Shown: one piece after another, positions 33,740-44,200 of the stretch
Layout of the letters: every line of letters begins with the position of its first letter
Position numbering within the stretch: the stretch's first letter is position 1
Assembly (NCBI RefSeq): GCF_030269925.1
Contig: NC_085110.1
Coordinates: forward strand, 310,001-374,000
Direction of reading: 5' to 3'
DNA from: Bombyx mori
Lineage: Eukaryota > Arthropoda > Insecta > Lepidoptera > Bombycidae
Length of the DNA: 64,000 nucleotides
Program-made: the position numbers and the translations under genes
The notes under the pieces: model-generated
What the model saw: the letters and a program-made list of their open reading frames with translations, nothing else
Databases searched by the model: none
What the model was told of the DNA's origin: nothing

Positions 33740-35369
33740 CTCACAATACAGCCTCCGTCGAGCAAAACTATTAGTCAGACTGACCGTGTATCTACCGAAA
33801 CAAAACTTGTGTATCAGAGTACACTTGTATCAGAACATAATACTACTAAGTATAATAAGAAAACCATTTTTTTTAAATAATCCATTCTTTTTCTTATCCT
33901 TTCTCGGGCTAAATGACATTTAACGCGCGTTGCCCGTCGTGTTGGTACGTAGTACGGCCTATCAACACGAACGGCGCGGCACGAGACCTAGATCTAGAAA
34001 AACTACATTTTCTCTAAATCTAATTGGAATTTTGTAGAATTCCAATTGGATTTATCAAGAAGATAGATTTCTTTATGTAATGTCTAATACTACACCTAAC
34101 AGTTCTAATAAAAATAATACGGGGTACGCAAATTTAACTTTCATATTCCGATAAAAAAAAATTAAAACGCTTGCTGGATGTAATATTATAAAGTTCTTAA
34201 ACAAACTAACGTACTTAATACAAACACGATAAAAGTGGCACATGTTCCCATACATTTTGTTTATACAACACGCGTTTCAAAATAAACGACCTACTTCAAA
34301 TGTCACTTGAGTGGGTCTCATAATTCATTTGTTTAGAATACGTTTTTGACGACAGGGACAAAAAGTGTTTTGTTTCCAATAATTTAAGCTTATTGCCAAG
34401 CCAGTTTAAACATGGACATGTCGTTTTATTTTATAGATTTTGAGTATGAGCGTCTCAAATATGACACTCAAAATTAGTGCAAAAAACAGTGTCTCAAAAA
34501 AACTAAGATTTTGCAAAATATATGCTTGCAAGTGGTATAATAATTAATTATTCAAGATTTACATGAAACCGGGCATTCACTTCAACGAAAAAAGCCACAT
34601 GTCTGGAAGAAAAAACATACAAAAAAAATTCTTAAAAATAGTGAAAAATAACAACGAAGGCTAATAAAGTACAGATATATATACTTATATGTTTATTGAC
34701 TTATTCAAAATAAAAAATAAACATTATGATTTGTTTTTTTTTTTCGAACCTATTTGATTGATAGGTCAAATAAACATTTTTTTCAATATTATCGTGAAGA
34801 ATAAAAAAAAAAAAAAAACAAAAAAAAAAAAAAAGAAAAAAAAAAAAAAAACAAAAAAAAAAAAAAACAAAAAAAAAAAACCAAAAAAAAATCCAAAAAA
34901 AAAAAATACAAAAAAAAAAATTATATATACAAATAAATAAAAAACAACTAGGTAACTTGCAATTCATCGTACCTAGTTATCACAAAGTTAAAAGATCGCA
35001 CATAAATAAAATACCCATTAATAAACCAACACCCATAATAATCCAATAGCGTACTTAATTTCTGTGCCATATTATATAATTGTGAATTGCATTGTTGACA
35101 CGACGCTGGCCCTAACAGCCCGTTCACACATAGTCTCCGTGTATACGGTACCCGTTTTAGCGGATACGACAAAAAAAATATGCTTTGTTCACACATAGGC
35201 ATCGTATTAAAAGTTTCTATCCAGTAAAATTTTACGGAAATATGACGGATATGTAAAAATAGATAAAAAAATATCATTTAAAACAAATAAAAGTTCATTA
35301 AAATAATAATATTCAAACTATCTTTATAATTTGGTATATATTATTTTATTTTGAAATTTTTGTTAAAGA
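33740..35369. other. No gene; A-rich low-complexity tract at 34802-34920
   Basis: The tract is about 120 bp of A runs broken by single C or G. It produces artefact open frames (poly-Lys, poly-Phe) that are not genes. Small inverted repeats occur near 34020-34050. Confidence 0.6.
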
Positions 35370-35397
35370 CCCGAGCGAAGCCGGAACGGGCTGCTAG
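35370..35397 (+). mobile_element. Helitron-like 3' terminus
   Basis: 'cccgagcgaagccggaacgg' forms a short GC hairpin just before CTGCTAGT. This matches the 3' end of lepidopteran Helitron-like elements (hairpin then CTAG/T). I could not place the matching 5' end. Confidence 0.4.
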
Positions 35398-35526
35398 TAT
35401 TTAATAATTAGCAGACACTGTTTTGATGTGAACATTTTCGGAATACATTTAATGCTTATATTATTGTTTAAAAACACAAATGACTGTATAAATAATTAAA
35501 TATGAATAAAGCATAAATATTAATAA

Positions 35527-35752
35527 CTAGCTGACCCGGCAGACTTCGTAGTGCCTCAATCGATAAATAAAAGACCTAAACTTTTGTATAAAATAAACTT
35601 AAACAAACAAAAGGAATGTTGATATTTATCTACCTTTTAAACCTTCTCTGGACTTCTACAAATAATTCAAGACCAAAATTAGCCAAATCGGTCCAGCCGT
35701 TCTCGATTTTAGCGAGACTAACGAACAGCAATTCATTTTTATATATATAGAT
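35527..35752 (+). repeat. RTE-like short interspersed element
   Basis: It begins CTAGCTGACCCGGCAGAC and ends with 'gtccagccgttctcg', 'agcgagactaacg' and an AT-rich 'tatatatatagat' tail. It shares full-length structure with 53289-53534 and 61525-61810, all in plus orientation. Non-coding. Confidence 0.7.
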
Positions 35753-36991
35753 AAAGATAATAATAATTTATATTATAATTAACAGTAATAATTTAATTGA
35801 GTATTGTAATTTGGTGGGAAAAAACTAAATCCTTAGATATTTTCACCACGGCAGTGCGCTGGTTATAGTATCTAGAAGGTTCTTGCGAGTGGGTGAGTAT
35901 CGCCAAAGTGTTATCAGAAAGAGGGGCAGGCCGAGCCTAGGTAATTTTGATATGAGTAGTAGACGTACCTGACAACTCGGCTTCTTGTAGATTGCAGTGT
36001 CTAGGAAACACGACTGGCGGACGACACGTAATGATGGCGGTCGGCTTGACGGCTGGACTCTGTGTTCACTCACTATTACTAAACTTTCACAACACTCACT
36101 AAAACTCTGACACTCGCGCAACGACGAGGATGATCGTCCGTAGTAGTTCGTAAGGAAAAATTAGCACAAGTCCAAAATATTGAGATGTACAAGCAGCGGC
36201 GTGCCGTCAGCGGAAGTCTTTTTGAGTAACGGCGTAATATGTCTTTGAATTAGTTCAGTCGTTCAGTGATTCGTAGTTTTTAAAAAAAATATTTTATATT
36301 CACACTAAATTTATCCGGTCGTGAGTTGACAAGTATTAGATCTACCCTCATAAAAATAAATTCAAGGTCTTAAATGTATTAGATATCTAAAAAATATATT
36401 GAAATTGACGCCATTATTATAAAAAATATAATAAAAATAAAAAACTCGTTTTGAGGTTAATTTTCTATATAAATACCTCAAGAACTTTTCTTTTTTTAAT
36501 GTTTAAGATGTTCCTAATGTATTTTTATCCAATTGTAGTTATTAAGGTATAAAAAACACACATACTTCTTTAAATATCGATATTATTCTATTTTTTCTTC
36601 ATCTTCATACACAATTAGTAAATCATCTAAAAATAGCACAGGAGAGCATATACACGGTTTTAAATCTCGGTCAGGTTAAAACCACAATTCACACAATGGT
36701 TTTCAGCCGTAGTATGAAACGTTATTGATAAAAGCAAAATAAATCGAAGAAAAATCAAAACACATCCATTTTGAACGCAAGCCAAGCAGCAAGCGAAGTC
36801 TCACCGCGTCAGTCAGATTAAAATCAGTGTTGTCAGTATAAAGAAAAATAATTACATGAAATTCATATATCGATAATTTTTTTAAATAACCGATATTGGA
36901 TTTATTTCTTAATCTTTTTTTTACGAGTACACATTATATTTTATTTTTAATGTTTTTGTTTTAGTTGTACATATTTAAATAACAATACAAG
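35753..36991. other. No gene or recognised element
   Basis: AT-rich. The open frame on the minus strand at 35843-36121 lacks recognised motifs. Confidence 0.45.
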
Positions 36992-37131
36992 TTAAGTTTT
37001 TTTTTATTGCTTAAATGGGTGGACGATCTCACAGCCACCCTGGTGTTAAGTGGTTACTGGAGCCCACAAACATCTACAACGTAAATGCGCCACCCACCTT
37101 GAGATATAAGTTCTAAGGTCTCAAGTATAGT
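36992..37131 (-). repeat. Bm1-type SINE 3' half
   Basis: T-rich tail, then 'gggtggacgatctcacagcc', 'gttactggagcccacaaac', 'aaatgcgccacccacc' and 'ctaaggtctcaagtatag'. Confidence 0.7.
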
Positions 37132-38635
37132 AACAAGTTAAAGTCCAATGGTTATGTCTTTGATGTTATTTTATGTGCTTAAAATCGATTGATTAATGAT
37201 AATATTTAAAATGATTTATATGTTTTTTTATATATGTACTTAAAATGTTTACTTAATACGTAAAAGGTTTTGAAGCTGGCAATATTTTTCCCGCAAAAAT
37301 AAAATTAGTATTTTTTCTCTAAACTAATATTTTTAACCTTATAAATTAGGCTTTAAGTATCATTTTAGAATAAATATTTTTGTACCGATGTCTTTTTATG
37401 TTCAAGTGACATTTTAAATTTATTCCATAATATTCTTTTTCTGACGAAAGGACCTAAATACATATATTTTGCAATGGTAATTAAACTTTATGTTTAAGTA
37501 TTAAGGTCTAGAATAAGCTGAAGTCGTTAACATTATTAAACTTTTTTCTAAGAAATGAAGATGTTTTCGTGTCTGCAAACGTGGCCACTGGAGCGTCTTA
37601 TTTTTGTTCCTGATCTTTAATCTAGTACTAACATGAGCAAAATATGTCAACTAACTTTTAAGAGTTTTGAATTTCAAATTTGAAGTGTCCTTGGTGCAAT
37701 TTAAGGCTGGAGCACTCTGAGAGATCTGATTTTTTTTTTGTTTTCCTTTGAATACATTGTACAATGCGATCCAATGTACAAGTGTTATACCTTTTTAGAA
37801 AGGGCTTTAAAAGTACCATGTTGTATAGTAATTGTTTTTTTTTGTATTGTATGGTATGTAGAACAAAAAAATCTGTAAAACGAAAGTGATTTCACTGTGT
37901 GAATGAGAACTGTTGCACTAATTTTTATTTTTCTCAGTAATGGTAAATGTTATCGCTATGATTTTTGTTTATTTAGTGAGAATATTAGTCTAGTTATGTT
38001 GATTATTTTTATTGTAGATCTGACTGTTGTATTTGCGTATCTCTGACACGTAAAGTTTATCTAGAATTACGGCTCGCGCCGCCAGATTTTTACGCAAAAT
38101 TAAAGGGGTGTAAATAAATTATTTTGTATGGACAGGTGTATGGTTCTATTTTTTATTATAATTTGTATAGTTTAAAAAAAATAATTTTAAATAAAAAAAC
38201 CTATGTAATCGCTTAATTTTTTGAGATATTATTATTTATACACAAGTCGTGCTCAAAAACGCGTTATCTCTGTGTTCAGTGTATCATAATTCTACACCGT
38301 AGTTGAATACGTAGTTGAATACTAATAAACAAAATACTTCAACGCAAAGCATAGTTCATACTAAACATAACACTTGCTAGTGTTAAACAATAACAACTTG
38401 AGGTACAATGAAGGGTTTTGTGATAACGGAGCCGCGCGGCGTAGTTGTAATAAATAACGGGGCACTTTAGGGTGCGCTTCAAGAGCCCGTTCGGGCAAGG
38501 CAGTGGAATGAAGACCATGTGTGAACGAGCTGTAGCTCGCCAAATAGCAAAAAAAAAGTGTACAACACATGCAGCGTTTTTTTTAGTATTGTGCAACAAT
38601 ACGGATGGTAACAATGATAAATCATCAACTTTTTA
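37132..38635. other. No gene or recognised element
   Basis: Very AT-rich; no coding signal on either strand. Confidence 0.5.
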
Positions 38636-38795
38636 CGGTAACCACTTAACATCAGGTGGGCCGTGAGCTCGTCCACCCATCTATGCAATAAAACAAACAA
38701 AAAAAAGAAGTTGCAAATGTATCTGGGCTCCAGTAACCACTTAACATCAGGTGGGCCGTGAGCTCGTTCACCCATCTATGCAAATAAAAAAGTAT
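38636..38795 (+). repeat. Two SINE tails in tandem
   Basis: Near-identical tails at 38636-38705 and 38706-38795 share 'gtaaccacttaacatcagg', 'gggccgtgagctcgt' and the unusual 'catctatgcaa'. The shared variants imply local duplication rather than two insertions. Confidence 0.65.
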
Positions 38796-39678
38796 AAATT
38801 AGTTCAAGAAGTCGGCTTATGCAAAGAATCCAATCACTGGTACAAAATTAAAAAAAATCAAATATCTAAAACAAAAAAAAAAGAAATTAATATTTTTTTT
38901 TTATATCAAATTCATTGAAATTTATATCAAATTGCTGCGCCGTATCTTTAAATTTGAACATCGGCTGTCAAACCCTACGTGCTCAGAATCCGTAATCTGG
39001 ACGCTTAGGTGTGTTTCACATCTTTGAAGTCGAAATTTTTATATTTGCGACTAAAATACACGTCCTTTGTAATACTTATATTTAAGTTCATTAAAATATT
39101 GATCTCATTACAAAAAATCGTTTGGATTTTATTAATTTTTCTATTAAAAACGACGAACTAAAGACGACCGTTAGGTTCAAAAAATGACGAGGCCGCTGCT
39201 TCAAAGACTGTTTTTGTCATAAAATGCAAATAATATTTACTCCGTGTTAGTAAAATATAATGAAAGAACACTTACAATTCCATTATTAAGCAATAAACAA
39301 ATTCACTGAACCGTTATTTTTATATAATTCGCAAATACGTGCGACCGAACCGAGCTCGAATTTCACACTGATTCACACAGCCCCCTTCAGTTGTTTTGTC
39401 GTAAATATTCAGTGAGAGAGAAGGTAAATTCATTGGTTACAGTTTAAATGTATTAGAAAGAGTAAACTATAATTTTATGATTATCTGTTAAAAGCCCGAC
39501 AACTGGCCGACGCGCCGTACGTGACACCTGCGCTCAACACGAACGGCAAAATAATGGCGCGACCGCGGTTTGGACGTTTAGCACGAGAGAGGTCACATCC
39601 CGTCTGTTTTGAAGTGGTTACCGGAACACATAAGTAACATATTAGTGATATGTCTTTTTTGAATAACGTTGGAAAAAG
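38796..39678. other. Left flank of the Gypsy insertion; no gene
   Basis: AT-rich sequence, then a GC-richer patch at 39494-39605. No coding signal. Confidence 0.45.
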
Positions 39679-39682
39679 GTCT
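39679..39682. repeat. Target duplication GTCT, left copy
   Basis: The same four bases follow the right end at 46610-46613. A 4-bp duplication is usual for Ty3/Gypsy integrases. Confidence 0.7.
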
Positions 39683-39947
39683 TGTAGCAAACCGACCGGT
39701 ACGTCACTCTCGCGGCCGTATGCCCGCTCGCTATACATAGTTAGTATCTATGTCCATCTTTTCAACAGTGTATAATCTATGTTCCGGGCGCTTCCGTTTC
39801 GAGTGAGAATAGCGTGCGCCCGCGTCTAAATGTAATTATTGTTTAAAATTGAAAATTGTTTGTGATAAAGGAAGATTAAAATTCGAAATTCGATATTGGT
39901 GACTAACCCATAGTTTTAAATACCCCTGAGATCTACCCCTCACTATA
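39683..39947 (+). repeat. Outer 5' LTR (265 bp)
   Basis: It begins TGTAGCAAACC and ends CCCCTCACTATA; the termini form an imperfect inverted repeat (TGTAG/TATAG). The start is fixed by where similarity to the inner 3' LTR begins, right after its polypurine tract. The end is fixed by the copy of the LTR tail abutting GTCT at 46609. Confidence 0.75.
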
Positions 39948-39949
39948 TC

Positions 39950-39967
39950 TGGCTGCCCAACGTTTCC
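39950..39967 (+). promoter_or_regulatory. Probable primer-binding site
   Basis: TGGCTGCCCAACG lies 2 nt after the LTR. It resembles TGGCGCCCAACG, the site pairing with the 3' end of tRNA-Lys, with a 1-nt difference in spacing. Tentative. Confidence 0.45.
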
Positions 39968-40061
39968 TAATTTTTTTCTTGCTTGGACTAACAAAATGGC
40001 GCGCACGCTTTTGTGAAAAATTTGCTAACTATTGTATGCTGTTGGTGCTTAATTGTAAAGA

Positions 40062-40950
40062 ATGCCTTTAACTAGAAGTCAAGATCGCCAGCAACGTCGC
40101 GAAGACGATGTTATTCCTGCTGCAGATGCAAATGCCAACGAAAATCACGAGGAGCATGACAGCCCCCATGATCGCCTCCACGCCGAATCACGTAGCAACA
40201 ATTCTACGTTCAACTTGGATGATGTTTCAGCGTTGATGGCCTCGCTGCAACGTTCGCAGGCCGAAACATTTAAGAACATTATGTCGTACGTGATGGAACA
40301 AAGATCGTCGACTCCGGCACCTCCGCCGATGCCCCCAGTGAACGTAGATGGTACCTTGGCGCGTTGCAGAGCTTCTTTCAGCGGTGCACCTGGTGAATCT
40401 GTTGAGGCCTTTATAGATGCAATTGAAAGTTATACAGAATGCGTTCAAGTATCTGACGCTAACATCATACGAGGCCTAGCCATGCTTTTGTCTGCTGACG
40501 CAGCTACGTGGTGGCTAGGATTAAAGCATCACATCTCCACTTGGAACGAAGCCAAAGAAAATTTAATATATGCATATGGCACCCGCCTTCCACCACATAG
40601 AATATATTTGGAAATATTTGCTTCCCCGCAGGATAACGAAAACACAGACAAGTTTGTTGCTCGTATTCGTGCGCTTATGGCAAAGCTACCGCGGGATGAT
40701 ATTACTGAAAAAGTACAACTTGATATGATATACGGGTTGCTTCATAATAGAATACGCACAAGATTGCGCCGTGAAGAAATCACATCTTTCAATTCATTAT
40801 TAAACCATGCTCGGAATATAGAAGATTCGATAGAGGAGACTCAATCGAGACCAGTGTCGTCCACTAGTGGTGTGCGTTCGATCCGTGCCCAGCCGGCCCA
40901 GGCTGCGAGTCGGCCTGAACCGTGCGCCGCTCGTGCGAGTGCCCCGGCGC
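40062..40950 (+). pseudogene. Truncated gag of the outer element
   Basis: The start codon and about 296 codons match the gag of the inner copy, with one Leu/Pro difference seen. The match then breaks inside the Ala/Pro-rich region. The frame runs on to 41048 through antisense LTR sequence, adding about 32 unrelated residues. No zinc knuckle or pol follows, so it cannot make a working capsid-pol protein by itself. Confidence 0.8.
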
Positions 40951-41201
40951 GATCTCAGGGGTATTTAAAACTATGGGTTAGTCACCAATATCGAATTTCG
41001 AATTTTAATCTTCCTTTATCACAAACAATTTTCAATTTTAAACAATAAATACATTTAGACGCGGGCGCACGCTATTCACACTCAAAACGGAAGCGCCCGG
41101 AACATAGATTATACACTGTTGAAAAGATTGACATAGATGCTAACTATGTATAGCGAGCGGGCATACGGCCGCGAGAGTGACGTACCGGTCGGTTTGCTAC
41201 A
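40951..41201 (-). repeat. Inner 3' LTR (251 of 265 bp)
   Basis: In minus orientation it starts TGTAGC after a polypurine tract and stops after GAGATC, where it is joined to the plus-strand gag with no overlap of sequence. The missing 14 nt are the LTR tail now at 46596-46609. Confidence 0.75.
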
Positions 41202-44200
41202 TACTCCCCCTCTAGACCAACCATACCACCAGCTGCGGGAGAAAGACTTGGAGCTTCAGCACATGGTTCAGCATGCCGTGTCGTCATATGCCCTGGAACT
41301 CGAGAATCTGTTTTAACATTCTTTGGGGGACGACCACGTTTCTTTTTAGGCATCGCCGGCCGCGGAAGAGCATCACTCTGATTCTCACGGTATAGAGTGA
41401 GATCGTTCACATGATATTTCCCTAAAACTTCATCAGGTTTGTCAACATGCGCGACGTGGTAAGTAGTAGGGCTGACCTTTTTAACGATGCGATACGGACC
41501 ATCGCGTTTTGGAACAAACTTAGAAGTAAGGCTCTTAGCGCTCTTACTGAGGACGTGTGATTTGATGAGAACCATGTCATCTTCGTTGAATGTTTCAATG
41601 GGCCGTCTCGAACGATCAGCATACCCTTTAGCTTTATCTTGAAGCGTCTCTACACGTTCGCGCACCGCTGAAAAGGAGTTAACAAATTTCCTGAGATAGG
41701 GAGTTATTTGGGGAACAAAGTTATCTTTGTCTAGAACAGCACGAAGGTCATGGGTGACTTCTGTGGGGGACCTCATCTCTCTGCCAAATGACAAGTAAGC
41801 AGGTGACATACCTGTGGTGCGACATTTAGCGTTATTAAGAGCGAACCGAATCACTGGTAACATGTTTGGCCAGGAAGTGTGGTCATATTCCACGAGTTGT
41901 GCTAATAAAGTCTTAAGATCTCTGTTTTTGCGTTCGGCGGGGTTTGCTTCTGGGTGATAGAGAGGGATAAGGTTTTGCTTTATCCCCAGGATGGACATGC
42001 ATTGACGCATGACTGCCGAAATAAATTGTACGCCATTATCAGAAACTAGTCGGCGTGGAAGACCAAACCTCATAAAATACTCCTCTATGAGGACATGTGC
42101 ACACGCCTCAGCAGTAGCTTCCTTCAATGGGAAAAGTTCTGTCCACCTCGTAGCAGTATCTTCTATAAGCAAGATCCAACGCTCCCCCTGTTTTCCAGGT
42201 GGTAACGGGCCGAAAAGATCAACTGCCAAGACCTCGTTGCGCTGGTTCATCACCGGCGTCTGCAATAGACCTGGAGGCTTGGTATTAGCAGCCTTATAGC
42301 GTTGACAATGGATACATGCCTTTACATAGTCGGTTATGATTCTTCTTATTCCTGTGAAGTAGAACAGACGTGAGACTTGTTGGTAAGTCCGGTCAATTCC
42401 TGCATGTCCAGCGGTAGGGGCATCGTGAAGCTCTTTGAGAATGTCGGTCACTTGATGGGCAGGAATGACTAATTGTGGAGCCTCGGCATCAGAATCCGGA
42501 TTAAGTCGATATAAAACACCTTGTTCCATTAGAAATCCTCTTTCTGACCATCTTTTAGCAGCAAGTTCATCCACTCCTTCCAGTTCTGTGACGATCTTCT
42601 GTATTTCCGGATCAGTCAACTGGTCTTGACGTAACTGGGTAGGTGACTTGGTGGGCAGGTCGCAAATGACAGAACAGATGCCGCAGTTATTTTGTGTTTC
42701 GTTGGAACAGATCGGTCTACTTAACGTGTCAGCGACAACGTTAGCTTTTCCTGGGGTGTACTCGAATCTAATGTCAAATTCTTGGAGTTTAAGCGCCCAA
42801 CGGACCAACCTACCAGCAGGAGACTTTAAAGAAAGCAACCAACGCAAGGGTTGGTGGTCACTGCCTATAATAATTGGTTGGCCGTCGAGGTATGGCCTGA
42901 AACGCTCCACGGCCCAGACTACAGCAAGCGCTTCCCGTTCTGTAGTAGAGTAGTTGCGCTCCGCTGCGGTGAGTAGGCGGCTAGCATACTCGATAGGCCT
43001 TTCGTCCTTGCCTTCCCCTTGAGCTAAAACTGCGCCAAGTGCATAGTTGCTCGCGTTGGTACGCAGTACTAAGGGTTGTTTAAAATTCGCTTGAACAAGT
43101 ACGGGCGCCGTGGTCAGCAGACGCTTCAATTCTTTGAATGCCTGTGTTTGTTCAGGTCCCCAGCTCCATGTGTAATTCTTCTTGGTCAGTCGAGTAAGCG
43201 GTTCTGCTATCTTTGAAAAGTTTGGAATAAACTTCCTGAACCAAGAGCATGTTTGGAGAAAAGTTTTTAAATGTTTTAGGTTAGATGGTTCCAGCATATT
43301 AAGGACAGCACTGACCTTCTCAGGGTCAGGAGACACACCGTCTGGAGTGATGACGTGGCCCAGATAACGGACCCTTTCTTTGGCAAAAGTGCACTTCTCT
43401 CTGTTTACGTGAAGTTTAAATTCAGACAAACGACTAAAAACAGCTTCCAGATCTTGTAGGTGTTGCTGGAATCCTTCTGAAATAATTAACAAATCGTCTA
43501 GATAAGCAAGTACTGTAACATCCTTCAAAGCAGCACAGGAGCGTAGACGATCAATAAGCCTTTGGAAAGTCGCCGGCGCATTCTTCAAGCCGAACGGCAT
43601 TCTTTTAAAACGGTAAGTGCCTAGGGGGCAGACAAAAGCTGTTTTGTCTCTGTCTGCTTCTCGGACCATAACTTGCCAATATGAAGAACGAAGGTCTATT
43701 GTGGTCATGTAACAATTCTTCTTCGTACTCTGGAGAAGATCATCAATGCGTGGGAGTGGGTAAGTATCCGATTTGGTTACTTCATTTAAGCGCCTGTAAT
43801 CCACGCAGAATCTTACATTACCATTGGACTTCGGTATCATCAATGCAGGAGAGCACCAGGCGGATTCGCACTCTTCAATGATGTCATCTGCCAGCATCTT
43901 CTCTATTTCATTCTTCATCGTCTCCTTCTTGGAAGGGTTAAGGCGATAGGGCGGCACAGCTATCGGGGGGTGATCTCCGGTGTCTATGCAATGTTCTATG
44001 AATGGTGTCGGACCTCCCCCTGCTGTAAAAATACTTTCATGCCGAATAAGGAACTCAGATAATGCTTGGCGCTCAGCTGATTGCAAGTGCATGCCTTCAT
44101 CATCCCGAAGCATGTTAGTAGAAGCTATGCACACACCACGAGACATAGGTTCAAAAAGTAATTTATAATGCACCTTAGCATCAGTACTAAAATACCATTC

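Noticed and set aside
34701..34967. Open frames of poly-Lys and poly-Phe type
   Set aside because: They are translations of an A-rich low-complexity tract on its two strands.
39683..39947. Reading the left LTR as a solo LTR next to an unrelated element
   Set aside because: It is followed by its own leader and gag, and the GTCT duplication pairs it with the tail at 46609.
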